This document shows positions 8,521-17,205 of a stretch of 64,000 nt of DNA, piece after piece (the stretch's first letter is position 1; every line of letters starts with the position of its first letter). Location of the stretch: the IMG/VR virus record IMGVR_UViG_3300033153_013649, positions 62,001 through 126,000 of that record. One strand, written 5' to 3'. The stretch comes from a virus. The position numbers were made by a program, and so were the translations under genes. A model generated the notes under the pieces. That model saw nothing but the letters and a program-made list of their open reading frames with translations. It ran no database searches and was not told where the DNA came from.

Positions 8521-9037
8521 TAAATATAAAACCCGAATATTAGCAGGGGAAACGTTTCTTAATAATTGTTATTCCCAGTTTTATATGAGAGAAACAGAAG
8601 AAGAGAGTCGTAGAAAAGCAAGGGGTTTTAAAGAATTAAAAGAGCATATTGAAAAAAACGGAATGATTCATCCACTTATTTGTTATTATGGTGATACAAA
8701 ACATCCATTTCTCGTTCATATAGGAATGAGGCGATTAGTAATATTAAGAGATTTAAAATATGAAAAAGCAAAAATAATTTTAATGGACTCCCCTAAAATT
8801 ATAGCAGAAGGAAAAAAGATTCCTGACTATGATTGTAAAAATTTAATTTATCATTCTATATTTGAAGGATTATTTCCAATTAGAACAGAAAAAGAACTTT
8901 TTAAATTTCATGGAATGGAATCTGATTTATATTTTCCAGCAAAAGATTGGAAGAAATTACCGGATGGACTTGTATTTATTAGAAATCATATTATATCTTA
9001 TGGATTAGAAAGTAATCTTAATTTTAAAAAGAAATAA
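8510..9037 (+). CDS. ParB-like domain protein (paralogue 1)
   Basis: 175 residues. GFKELKEHIEKNGMIHPL followed by HIGMRRLVILRDL matches the ParB/sulfiredoxin-fold pattern of an 'ask for the next residue' helix then a GxRR box. Four further paralogues lie at 37458, 37849, 38331 and 42142. ParB-like domains bind or hydrolyse CTP or act as nucleases; which applies here is unknown. Confidence 0.6.
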   Translation: MSNNKYKTRILAGETFLNNCYSQFYMRETEEESRRKARGFKELKEHIEKNGMIHPLICYYGDTKHPFLVHIGMRRLVILRDLKYEKAKIILMDSPKIIAEGKKIPDYDCKNLIYHSIFEGLFPIRTEKELFKFHGMESDLYFPAKDWKKLPDGLVFIRNHIISYGLESNLNFKKK

Positions 9038-9072
9038 TAATAAGTATGGACTTAAATTAGGATTAATGTTTA

Positions 9073-9600
9073 TTGGAAACGAAAAAAAGTAATATAATTG
9101 GAATTACTGGTACTCATGGGGTAGGAAAATCTTATTTTGCTTTTGAAGAAGCTTTAAGACAGAAAGATTTAAATCCTATAGCAAAGATTACTTTAATAGA
9201 AGAACAGGGGATACTTGATAATCCATTTCCAATTAATAAAAGAGCACAAAATGAATCTCAGATGTGGGTAATGTGCGCAGAGATGATGCAACATTTTTTG
9301 AATTATGCAAACAAAAAAATCGATTTAATAATTACAGATAGAACTATATTCGATTGTATTCCTTATTCAATGGTAAACGGTTTACCATTTGCAAAAGCTT
9401 TATATGATATTACTAAGCATTTTGGATATATGTATAAAAAGATTTATATTTTAGATCCACGAAAAAGAAAATATGTTTTTGATAACGGAATAAGGTCAGT
9501 TGATAAAAATTACCGATCTGAAGTACATGAAAAATTTATAGAATTATTCAAAAGATTAAAAAATAACAATTATATAAAACATTATGAGGTAGTAGGATGA
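9073..9600 (+). CDS. P-loop kinase-like ATPase (AAA_28/NadR type)
   Basis: 175 residues from TTG 9073. Walker A is GTHGVGKS (13-20); TLIEEQG and a DRTIFDCIPYS motif near residue 90 resemble nucleoside or NadR-like kinases. It sits directly before ThyX (overlap of four bases), suggesting a nucleotide or cofactor kinase. Substrate not determinable. Confidence 0.65.
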   Translation: METKKSNIIGITGTHGVGKSYFAFEEALRQKDLNPIAKITLIEEQGILDNPFPINKRAQNESQMWVMCAEMMQHFLNYANKKIDLIITDRTIFDCIPYSMVNGLPFAKALYDITKHFGYMYKKIYILDPRKRKYVFDNGIRSVDKNYRSEVHEKFIELFKRLKNNNYIKHYEVVG

Positions 9601-10277
9601 GATTTATAAATCCGAGTTTTTCAATCGAAGATGAGAAATATCTTGATCCTATTAGAATAATGAAACTTATTGAACGAGCAGGAAGAAATTGTTATAAATC
9701 AGAGAAAAAGATAACAAAGGATTCTTATATCAATTTTATTAAAATGCTCGTTCAGAATTATAAGCATCTTTCTGTAATTGAGCATGGGAATATAACAGTA
9801 AGATTTATATGTAATCGAGGATTTACTCATGAACTAGTTCGTCATAGATTAGCAGCTTATTCTCAAGAATCAACAAGATATTGTAATTATTCTAAAGGAA
9901 AATCCCCTCATATTACTTTTATAATTCCTTCAATATATCAGGATATTCTAAAACCTGGAGAATATGATTTTGATTGTTGGTTTAGTAATGAATTTTCTGA
10001 AACCCCTGGGTTAATTGATTGGATATTAGCGATGGCGTCAGCAGAAGAAAGTTATTTTACTTTAATTAATAACGGTTTAAAACCTCAAATTGCTCGAGGG
10101 GTATTACCAATTGATTTGAAAACTGAAATTGTAATGACTTGTAATCTTCGTGAATGGAGGCATATTTTTAGTTTAAGAACTTCAGAAGCAGCTCATCCTT
10201 CAATGCATCAACTTATGAGGCCGCTTCTTAAAAAGTTTAAAGAAATGTTTCCTCCAATTTATGAAGATATAATATAG
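9597..10277 (+). CDS. thyX: Flavin-dependent thymidylate synthase ThyX
   Basis: 226 residues. The ThyX signature RHRxxxxSxxSxRY is present as RHRLAAYSQESTRY (82-95), and the C-terminal TCNLREWRHIF with SEAAHPSMHQLMRP closes the FAD/dUMP site. The enzyme makes dTMP from dUMP with FAD, NADPH and methylene-tetrahydrofolate. With dTMP made here, the ThyA-family gene at 18725 is free for another role. Confidence 0.95.
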   Translation: MRFINPSFSIEDEKYLDPIRIMKLIERAGRNCYKSEKKITKDSYINFIKMLVQNYKHLSVIEHGNITVRFICNRGFTHELVRHRLAAYSQESTRYCNYSKGKSPHITFIIPSIYQDILKPGEYDFDCWFSNEFSETPGLIDWILAMASAEESYFTLINNGLKPQIARGVLPIDLKTEIVMTCNLREWRHIFSLRTSEAAHPSMHQLMRPLLKKFKEMFPPIYEDII

Positions 10278-10396
10278 GAAAGTAAAAAAATTTTTAAATT
10301 TAAAATTATATATAATTATGAATAACAACTATTCGACTGTAAATAAAAATTACACAGGGATTAGTCGGTTCCTGGTTAAAAAATAGGAGGTTAAAA

Positions 10397-11320
10397 ATGA
10401 CATTTGCAAACAACTTCGTAGTAGTCATCAAATTTGATGGCAAATTCCATAGACCTGATGAAAACGGAAATGTTAAAATTCCTTTCGGAAAACCTTATTC
10501 AATTTACCTCAAAAATTTCGATTCAAGAGATGCTTGTGTTGATATTCTTATCGACGGAATTCCAATTGTAAAAGACACCGATATTTTTATTAAAGGAAAT
10601 TCTTCTGCTGATATAAAAGGATTTATTAATAAAAATGGAAAGGTTGAACATGAATTTGTTTTTGTTAAAAAAACAAAAGATAATATAAAAGTTGTAGGAG
10701 ACAGAGTAGAAGATGGAATTATTTCAGTTAATATTAGACACATGAAAAGGATTTCTGAAAAAATCGAAAAGATTCATAAAGTAATTGATTATGATTGGGA
10801 TGATATATTTGTCTGGCCGAGAAGATATTATCGAATATATTATCCTCATCCCTGGTGGCCTTCTTGGTGGAAATCACCTTATTTTACAACATATAGCGCT
10901 ACCTCTGAAATTGATTCTTCGTTTGTTTTAAATGATTCAGGTTCCCAAAAAGAGGATCCTTCTATTTTATATTCTTCTTCTTATTCTTCTTATAAAGATT
11001 CTAATGGGAATACTTTAAAAACTAAAGACGGAGAAATCACAGAGATGAAAGATGGAAATCCAACAAAGGGAGAAGGAATTACAGTTCGTGGAGACAAAAT
11101 AAACGAACAATTAGATAAAATTCGAATTGATGAAAACGATTTTGAGAATATTAGTACTACTATTAATATCAAATTGGTTGGGTTCGAACCTAAAGAACAG
11201 GAAAAGAAACCTAAAACAGTAAGACCGGAAAAAACACATAAAAAGATGTTTTGTCCTAATTGTGGTTTAAAAATTCGAACATATTATAAATTCTGTCCTG
11301 AATGTGGTTTAGATTTATAA
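10397..11320 (+). CDS. Unknown protein with C-terminal zinc ribbon
   Basis: 307 residues behind an AGGAGG site. N-terminal beta domain (about 1-80), an aromatic middle (YPHPWWPSWW near 150), a serine-rich linker, and a C-terminal double CxxC zinc ribbon (FCPNCGLK and FCPECGLD, about 284-307). The preceding 120 bases hold an AT-rich leader with no clear promoter. Function unknown. Confidence 0.65.
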   Translation: MTFANNFVVVIKFDGKFHRPDENGNVKIPFGKPYSIYLKNFDSRDACVDILIDGIPIVKDTDIFIKGNSSADIKGFINKNGKVEHEFVFVKKTKDNIKVVGDRVEDGIISVNIRHMKRISEKIEKIHKVIDYDWDDIFVWPRRYYRIYYPHPWWPSWWKSPYFTTYSATSEIDSSFVLNDSGSQKEDPSILYSSSYSSYKDSNGNTLKTKDGEITEMKDGNPTKGEGITVRGDKINEQLDKIRIDENDFENISTTINIKLVGFEPKEQEKKPKTVRPEKTHKKMFCPNCGLKIRTYYKFCPECGLDL

Positions 11321-11323
11321 ATA
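11316..11323 (+). promoter_or_regulatory. Candidate T4-type late promoter box
   Basis: TATAAATA at the end of the preceding gene; transcription would start near 11329, just before the ATG at 11356. All-A/T octamers are expected by chance in this genome, so support is weak. Confidence 0.3.
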
Positions 11324-11355
11324 CTTATGAAATGGAAAGCTTCGAAAGAAAAGAT

Positions 11356-11769
11356 ATGGGTGATTTAAATAATAATCAGTTTCAAAATCATAATCATCCA
11401 AAACATAAAAAAGAAGAATGTTTAATTTGTTCCTTAAAATGGGGTTTTCCCGAAGGAAAGGATCCTCTTAAACAATGTGATATTCTTTTTAATCTTCAAA
11501 AATTTGATAGAAGCTTTCCATTTAATATTCTTCGATGGACTGAATTAACCCCTATTAGAGTATTATGTATAGATATTATTTGGTATCCTAATTCTTTTAA
11601 AGCTGTGGGAATTTTTCCGATGTATTTTATTTTGAATTCGAAATTACCTGGTTATATTTCAGGGGAAGGAGATAGATTTCTTGGATTTCCTATGGGGGGT
11701 AGAAAAAAAGGATCAAATAATCTTGATAGATTTGATCCTTCTGATGATGGTGAAGATTGGAAAAAATAA
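11356..11769 (+). CDS. Hypothetical protein
   Basis: About 137 residues if it starts at ATG 11356; in-frame ATGs at 11302 and 11332 are alternatives. ECLICSL near the N-terminus and FDPSDDGEDW at the C-terminus are the main marks. No clear ribosome site at any start. Not recognised. Confidence 0.5.
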   Translation: MGDLNNNQFQNHNHPKHKKEECLICSLKWGFPEGKDPLKQCDILFNLQKFDRSFPFNILRWTELTPIRVLCIDIIWYPNSFKAVGIFPMYFILNSKLPGYISGEGDRFLGFPMGGRKKGSNNLDRFDPSDDGEDWKK

Positions 11770-11774
11770 AGATG

Positions 11775-11803
11775 TTGACAAATACGAAATAATTTAGTAT
11801 ATT
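11775..11803 (+). promoter_or_regulatory. Early promoter (TTGACA-17-TATATT)
   Basis: TTGACA 11775-11780, TATATT 11798-11803, in the shared context. Upstream of the small basic gene at 11839. Confidence 0.88.
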
Positions 11804-11838
11804 AAAATAAGAAAAATTAATTAAAGGGGATATTTTTT

Positions 11839-12054
11839 GTGAAAAAAGAAATAATCCGAATTCCTCGTAGACTTTACAAACCTCGTACTAAATTTAGACC
11901 TACTTTAGTACATCAAAGTGCAAAACAAAAAAAGTATAGAGAAATTGAACATATTCATTTAAAAGAAATAAGAAATGCTGAAGAGGAAAGATTAAGAGAA
12001 ACAGCTGAACTTGCAAGTCTATTAGATGATTATGATAGAGATTATAACGTTTAA
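11839..12054 (+). CDS. Small basic protein, 71 residues
   Basis: GTG start at 11839 with an AAAGGGG site. Basic first half (IPRRLYKPRTKFRP) and acidic helical second half. First gene after a promoter. Not recognised. Confidence 0.5.
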   Translation: MKKEIIRIPRRLYKPRTKFRPTLVHQSAKQKKYREIEHIHLKEIRNAEEERLRETAELASLLDDYDRDYNV

Positions 12055-12073
12055 TATATAAGAAAAATAGATA

Positions 12074-12622
12074 ATGAAAATTCTTGTAAATAGCCTATTA
12101 TTTTATGGTATAATATTTGATGAAAATGTTATTTTTGAAGATGCTTTTGTATCTGAAGAGTCTTATCTTGATTATGAAGATTTCGTAGAGAAATGCCGAA
12201 AAAATGATGAATTTATTTATGAAAATTCTGATTTTCTAAAGATATATTGGTATCATAAATTAGGTTATAAATTCGAACGTTATTCGGAAATTTCTATTCC
12301 AGAGGATAAAGGAAAAATTACTTATGAATGTAAAAGAAAAATTGCAGAGAAATTTCTTAAAGAAACAGGGATTGCTTTTGATGTGTTTCGTATGAGTTTT
12401 GGCCCTGAAGGTTTAATTATTGGAATAAAAGATACCTTTCTTAGAGTAGATTCTGGTGATTCACCTATTGATATATTTAAAGAATTCAAAAAGAAAGAAA
12501 TTAATTTTCCGGGGGATCAAAAGAAAAAAACCTTTTGGAACAGTCAAATTAGGGACTTTTGTAATGTTATTGGTCTGAAATTTGTTCAACCGAAATGGTT
12601 ACTTACTTTATATTGTTATTAA
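12074..12622 (+). CDS. Hypothetical protein, 182 residues
   Basis: Soluble mixed alpha/beta composition, acidic. Precedes dCMP deaminase in the same operon. Not recognised. Confidence 0.55.
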   Translation: MKILVNSLLFYGIIFDENVIFEDAFVSEESYLDYEDFVEKCRKNDEFIYENSDFLKIYWYHKLGYKFERYSEISIPEDKGKITYECKRKIAEKFLKETGIAFDVFRMSFGPEGLIIGIKDTFLRVDSGDSPIDIFKEFKKKEINFPGDQKKKTFWNSQIRDFCNVIGLKFVQPKWLLTLYCY

Positions 12623-12641
12623 AAGGAGAAAAATAGAAATT

Positions 12642-13103
12642 ATGTTAAAGGAGAAAGATTTAAACACTTATAGAGAAATTCTTAAAGTGTTTCAGAAAAG
12701 AAGTACTTGTAAATCTCTAAAAGTATCAGCAATAATTATTAAAGACGGTCGTATTATTTCAACTGGATGGAACGGAGTACCTTCTGGATTTAAACATTGT
12801 GAAGATAGAGATTGGTCTGATTGTAAAAATCATGATGAATGGAGAAGGAAGCATTTAGAATTCCAAAAGAAATATGAAACCCATGCCGAAATGAACGCGA
12901 TTGCGTTTGCTGCAAAAAATGGAATTAAAACCGAAGGATCTGTAATTTTTTCATCAATTTCTCCCTGTAATGATTGTGCAAAATTAATTCTTCAATCGGG
13001 TATTAAAGAGGTTTATTATATAAAAAAATATGATCGACCTGATTTTGATGGATTATCTTTGCTTAAAAAAGCGAAGATAAGATGTTATAAAATAGAAGAA
13101 TAA
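12642..13103 (+). CDS. cd: dCMP deaminase (T4 cd-like)
   Basis: About 153 residues from ATG 12642 behind AAAAGGAG, preferred to an upstream start that would overlap the previous gene. Zinc-site motifs are THAEMNAI and SPCNDCAK, the HAE/PCxxC pair of cytidine/deoxycytidylate deaminases; GWNGVPSGF matches the dCMP deaminase substrate region. It converts dCMP to dUMP, the substrate of the ThyX encoded at 9597. Confidence 0.9.
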   Translation: MLKEKDLNTYREILKVFQKRSTCKSLKVSAIIIKDGRIISTGWNGVPSGFKHCEDRDWSDCKNHDEWRRKHLEFQKKYETHAEMNAIAFAAKNGIKTEGSVIFSSISPCNDCAKLILQSGIKEVYYIKKYDRPDFDGLSLLKKAKIRCYKIEE

Positions 13104-13119
13104 TATTATTAAATTTATG

Positions 13120-13149
13120 TTGACAAACTATTTTTAAATTTAGTATATT
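13120..13149 (+). promoter_or_regulatory. Early promoter (TTGACA-18-TATATT)
   Basis: TTGACA 13120-13125, TATATT 13144-13149, shared context. Start of the operon 13180-18413. Confidence 0.88.
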
Positions 13150-13179
13150 TTATTGAAGAGAAAAAATGGGAAATTCAGA

Positions 13180-13425
13180 ATGAAACAATATCTTAAAAAT
13201 CTCATAAAAGAACAACAACAAAATTTTCTTTTTATTATAGGTCTTTGGATCGGTATAATTGTAGCAAGTATTATATTTAGAACTAGTTGGGAATATGTAG
13301 TAGTTTGCTTGATTGGATTTGTTTGTAATATTATGGCTATATTTGTTATTGCGTTTATTATAAAGGTTGTTGTATGGTTTTTGCAATGTATCTTTTTAAG
13401 GAAAAGAGGAAAAAATGAGTATTAG
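13180..13425 (+). CDS. Small membrane protein, two TM segments
   Basis: 81 residues from ATG 13180; an upstream TTG at 13153 would lie at the transcript start. Two hydrophobic segments (about 17-33 and 40-70) with basic ends. Not recognised. Confidence 0.6.
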   Translation: MKQYLKNLIKEQQQNFLFIIGLWIGIIVASIIFRTSWEYVVVCLIGFVCNIMAIFVIAFIIKVVVWFLQCIFLRKRGKNEY

Positions 13426-14041
13426 TTGCTTTCTTTCTAATAATGTAATTATTTCTGTAATGGGGCCAAGAAATACAGGAAAATCAACTTTAGTAGAAGC
13501 TTTACGATTAAATACAGGTATTAAAGTTAGAAAATTTCCCTTTAAAGATTATGTTACAAAAATTTTAGACAGAAAATCAGCAGAAACCGGAGGATTTTCA
13601 CTAGGAAAAGATTTACAGCTTTATTCTTTAATTAGTGATGGTTTGATTAAAACCCCTCTTATTCTTGATCGAGGAGATTTTTTTACTTCTTCTGTATATG
13701 GACTTTTAGATCAACGAATTTCTAGAAAAGTAGCCATAGAACATATTGAATATATGACAGAAAAATTTTTTCTTAGAGGGGATCCGATACCCGTTTATTT
13801 TATTTATTGTGAAATAGATGAATGTGTACCAGGAAACGAAATTCCAGAGAGGATGAGGAAAGATTCTTGGGATGATATGAAAAATTGGAAAGAAGAATCA
13901 GATTTATATAAAGAGATGGTTGAGATTTTTGAAAATAAAGTTCAAGATAGAATAATTAGATATAAAAACAATTTCGAATTTGATGCTCTTCTAAATATAG
14001 TAGAAACTCTTAAAATGATCTTACCAAAAAATGAATACTAA
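13415..14041 (+). CDS. Deoxynucleoside monophosphate kinase-like (thymidylate kinase type)
   Basis: 208 residues. Walker A is GPRNTGKS (17-24), then LDRGDFFTSSVYG near residue 90 resembles the DRY/S lid region of thymidylate kinases, and the length fits. A phage making dTMP by ThyX and hydroxymethyl-dCMP needs such a kinase, so a dNMP kinase role is inferred. Overlaps both neighbours, so translation is coupled. Confidence 0.6.
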   Translation: MSISCFLSNNVIISVMGPRNTGKSTLVEALRLNTGIKVRKFPFKDYVTKILDRKSAETGGFSLGKDLQLYSLISDGLIKTPLILDRGDFFTSSVYGLLDQRISRKVAIEHIEYMTEKFFLRGDPIPVYFIYCEIDECVPGNEIPERMRKDSWDDMKNWKEESDLYKEMVEIFENKVQDRIIRYKNNFEFDALLNIVETLKMILPKNEY

Positions 14042-14708
14042 TGATTTTATTCCATACAAATATTTTGGATTAAAAGAAGCTTTTGAAGAAATATTTGAAA
14101 AACAGGGGAAATTGTTTTGGAAATATATAGCTTCAGAAACTTCTTATGAAATAAACTCTCCGAAAGATTTGGATTTTGATATTAATATTTATCAAGATCA
14201 ACAATTATTTAAAGATATGCTTCAAATTAGATTCACAGAAGAATTAACTGAAGCTACAGAAGATTTAAAACATTATGATCATTTTGAAGAAGAAATAATA
14301 GATGCTTTTAATTTTTTAGTTTCGACCTATATTCTTTATGGCTGGGGAATCAAAGATCTTAAAAAATGGAATTCTAATAAGAAAATATTATATACTAATC
14401 TTCGATATATTTCTTCTTATTCAGAAATTAAGTCTAAAGAATTTTTAATCAAATTAGAAAATGAATTAAAAATCAAGATGTATGAAATAATAAAAGCAGT
14501 AGGGGAAACGTGTAATCTTCTTAAAAATAGGCCTTGGCGGGGAACTCAATATCTTGTAGATTTATATAAATTCGAACCCAGATTTAGAAAAATATGGATA
14601 GAATTTAATGATTTATGTAATGAATTATTAATAAGTCCTAAACGATTATTTGAATTATGGTCTTTGAAATTTCAATGTAACTTGTATAGGATAGATACAA
14701 ACTATTAG
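14031..14708 (+). CDS. All-alpha NTP pyrophosphatase-like protein
   Basis: 225 residues. RFTEELTEATEDLK (around 63) and EEEIIDAFNFL (around 83) are the acidic metal-binding helices of the dUTPase/MazG superfamily, and the C-terminal KFQCNLYRIDTNY resembles the KN..RQ..Y ending of dimeric dUTPases. Differs from the gp56-like gene at 7782 and may act on another nucleotide. Confidence 0.6.
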   Translation: MNTNDFIPYKYFGLKEAFEEIFEKQGKLFWKYIASETSYEINSPKDLDFDINIYQDQQLFKDMLQIRFTEELTEATEDLKHYDHFEEEIIDAFNFLVSTYILYGWGIKDLKKWNSNKKILYTNLRYISSYSEIKSKEFLIKLENELKIKMYEIIKAVGETCNLLKNRPWRGTQYLVDLYKFEPRFRKIWIEFNDLCNELLISPKRLFELWSLKFQCNLYRIDTNY

Positions 14709-14774
14709 TTTTACTTGTTTTTTAATCTATATTTAAAGTAAGATATTAATCCGAATTTACAAAGGAGAAATAAA

Positions 14775-16208
14775 ATGTGTGGTTTTGCTTTAATAAAAGC
14801 AAATATAGAAAAAGGAAATCTTATTCGTCATAGAGGCATAGAAAAATCTTCGGTTCCAATGAATTCAATTTGTGATAGCGATAAATTCATAGGATTAAGA
14901 GATTATTATATTGCTGTTCATCATCGTCTTCCTATTCAAACTATTGAAGGGGATGAATGGAAACAACCAATTGAAGTAGATGATAATGTTTGGATGATGT
15001 ATAATGGAGAAATATTTAATTATGATACTAATTATTATGAAAACGACGTACATTATTTAGTCGAATTTTTTAAAAATATTAATTGGCTAAAATTTTTTCT
15101 TGATAGTTATTACAGGAGAAGATTTCTTTTAGAGATAAATTCATGGGATGGATTTTGGTCTATTTTCTTAATTGATAGTAAAAATGGAATAACTGTAACT
15201 TTTACTGATCCTCTTGGAAAGAAACAACTTTATTATAATGATGATTTTGAATTTGCTTCTGAATTGAAACCTCTTATTATAGAAGACAGATGTAATTATG
15301 ATTTAATATTTAAATCTCAAATTGCAAAATGGGGTTATAATACAAACGAGAGAACCCCTTATAAAAATATTAAAAGGATATTACCAAATACGATTTATTT
15401 ATTTTTTTCAGGAAGAACAGATTTAATTACTACGATTCCGAATTATTATTCTTTTGAATCTAATAATATTACACCTTTTAGATTGAAAGCTCTTCTTGAA
15501 AAATCAGTAGAAAGAAGATTACTTTCTAAAAAATATAAAATAGGGGTTTTACTTTCTGGAGGATTAGATTCTTCTATAATAGCTACTATTCTAGAAAAAC
15601 GATTTGAAAAAACTGATGTTATATATTATTCTGTTGATAACGAAGAAAGAAAATATGTTGAAATTCTTCAAAAAGAATTAGGAATAAAGGTTAATTTCTT
15701 TGAATATAAAATAGAAGATTATGATCTTTATAATGTATATGTTAATGATTACGAATTTCCTATTGATCTTGGGTCTTGTATTCCTCAATTAAAATTATTT
15801 GAAAATATTAAAGAAAAAATTGTACTTTCTGGTGATGGAGCAGATGAATTATTTGGAGGTTATAGAAGAATTGATGAATATGATTCTCAAAGATCAGATA
15901 TATTTGATGAATTATCTTATTTTCATCTTCCTAGATTAGATCGAGCTTCAATGAAATATACTATTGAACTTAGGAATCCTTATCTTGGACATGATATAAT
16001 TCGCAAAGCTTTGAAATTACCGATAGAAGAAAGAAAAAATAAAGCAATTCTTAAAAAGGAATTTTCTAATGACCTTCCACCTGAAATAATTTTTAGAAAA
16101 AAACATCCTCTTAAAAATCCTGAAATTGTTAAGGATAAAATAGCTTATAGATTCAAAGTTTTAGAAGCCTTTTATGGAGAAAATAACGGAAGATATTTCA
16201 ATGTCTAA
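14775..16208 (+). CDS. asnB: Asparagine synthase, glutamine-hydrolysing (AsnB-like)
   Basis: 477 residues behind AAAGGAG. Class II glutaminase domain begins with the catalytic Cys2 (MCGFAL) and has YNGEIFN near 79; the synthetase domain has the ATP-pyrophosphatase motif LLSGGLDSS (about 259-267) and SGDGADELFGGY near 358. It would form asparagine from aspartate, ATP and glutamine, or amidate another carboxyl group. Its place between nucleotide genes and DNA methylases hints at a DNA-modification role, which is only inference. Confidence 0.85.
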   Translation: MCGFALIKANIEKGNLIRHRGIEKSSVPMNSICDSDKFIGLRDYYIAVHHRLPIQTIEGDEWKQPIEVDDNVWMMYNGEIFNYDTNYYENDVHYLVEFFKNINWLKFFLDSYYRRRFLLEINSWDGFWSIFLIDSKNGITVTFTDPLGKKQLYYNDDFEFASELKPLIIEDRCNYDLIFKSQIAKWGYNTNERTPYKNIKRILPNTIYLFFSGRTDLITTIPNYYSFESNNITPFRLKALLEKSVERRLLSKKYKIGVLLSGGLDSSIIATILEKRFEKTDVIYYSVDNEERKYVEILQKELGIKVNFFEYKIEDYDLYNVYVNDYEFPIDLGSCIPQLKLFENIKEKIVLSGDGADELFGGYRRIDEYDSQRSDIFDELSYFHLPRLDRASMKYTIELRNPYLGHDIIRKALKLPIEERKNKAILKKEFSNDLPPEIIFRKKHPLKNPEIVKDKIAYRFKVLEAFYGENNGRYFNV

Positions 16209-17205
16209 ATTTCGAAATGAAATAGGTATTACTGAAAAATTGAGAATGATTTCAGACGAAATTCCAAAGGATTATCATTGTACTTGTAAATATTGTTCTT
16301 CTGATAATTTTATTGGTGAAATATATGATTGGTCTATTAATAAGTATTATTCTCAATTAGCTAGAAATAAATATTACTTTCCTCTTTCAAAGGATATAAA
16401 AAAACATCTTTGTCCTGGACAGTGGCAAGGTTATCGTTGGGCAGTTCAAAATTTTACTGATTCCGGAGACTGGACTTTCGATCCAACTGTAGGAACAGGA
16501 ACCTCTATGATTGAATCGTTGATTCATAGAAGAAACGCAGTTGGAATAGAATTAGAATATTCTTCTATTACTAGAATGAATTTAAATCATATTTATAATA
16601 CAATTGGAAAATCTGTATCTTATAAAACAAATCCTCTTGGGGTTAGTCATCTTATTAATGGAAATGCTCGAGATTTGAAAAAGTTATTAATCGATCTTGA
16701 AAAAAGAATATTCGGAACTTTTAATTTTCGATTAATTATGAATGGACCTCCTTATCCAATATTATCAGGGAAAAATGTTTCTTCGGATGCGCCAGAGCGT
16801 AAGATTTTTAAAGATAAAAATGGCAAGAAAGTAACTAAAATATCAAATGCAAAATTAGAAAAAGATCAATCCTTTGATTATCAAAATCCAGATAATTTTG
16901 GATCTAAAAGGGGAGAAGAATATTGGAATTTTATTACTAAAATGTATCTTGATTGTATTCCATTTATGGTCAAAAAGGGGAAGATGGTAATAATTATTAA
17001 AGATCTAGTTAATAAGAAAAAACCTTATCTTCTTCATAAAAAGGTTATAGATAATATTTTAAATCAGACAGATTTACTTAAATATTATGGATGGTATATT
17101 CATAAGCATATTCCAAGAACTATGTTTATGAATACTTATCCAAAAAGATTCCCTGAAGTAAAAATTCCTTTATATCAAACGGCAATAGTATTGGAAAAAA
17201 TATGA
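16201..17205 (+). CDS. DNA methyltransferase (adenine-N6 or cytosine-N4)
   Basis: About 334 residues from ATG 16201, overlapping the asparagine synthase end. Early cysteines (HCTCKYCSS) may bind zinc. Motif I is FDPTVGTGTS, and motif IV is NGPPYP, a variant of the NPPY catalytic motif of amino methyltransferases. The order I before IV differs from the beta-class enzyme at 59725. Target is unknown. Confidence 0.75.
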   Translation: MSKFRNEIGITEKLRMISDEIPKDYHCTCKYCSSDNFIGEIYDWSINKYYSQLARNKYYFPLSKDIKKHLCPGQWQGYRWAVQNFTDSGDWTFDPTVGTGTSMIESLIHRRNAVGIELEYSSITRMNLNHIYNTIGKSVSYKTNPLGVSHLINGNARDLKKLLIDLEKRIFGTFNFRLIMNGPPYPILSGKNVSSDAPERKIFKDKNGKKVTKISNAKLEKDQSFDYQNPDNFGSKRGEEYWNFITKMYLDCIPFMVKKGKMVIIIKDLVNKKKPYLLHKKVIDNILNQTDLLKYYGWYIHKHIPRTMFMNTYPKRFPEVKIPLYQTAIVLEKI

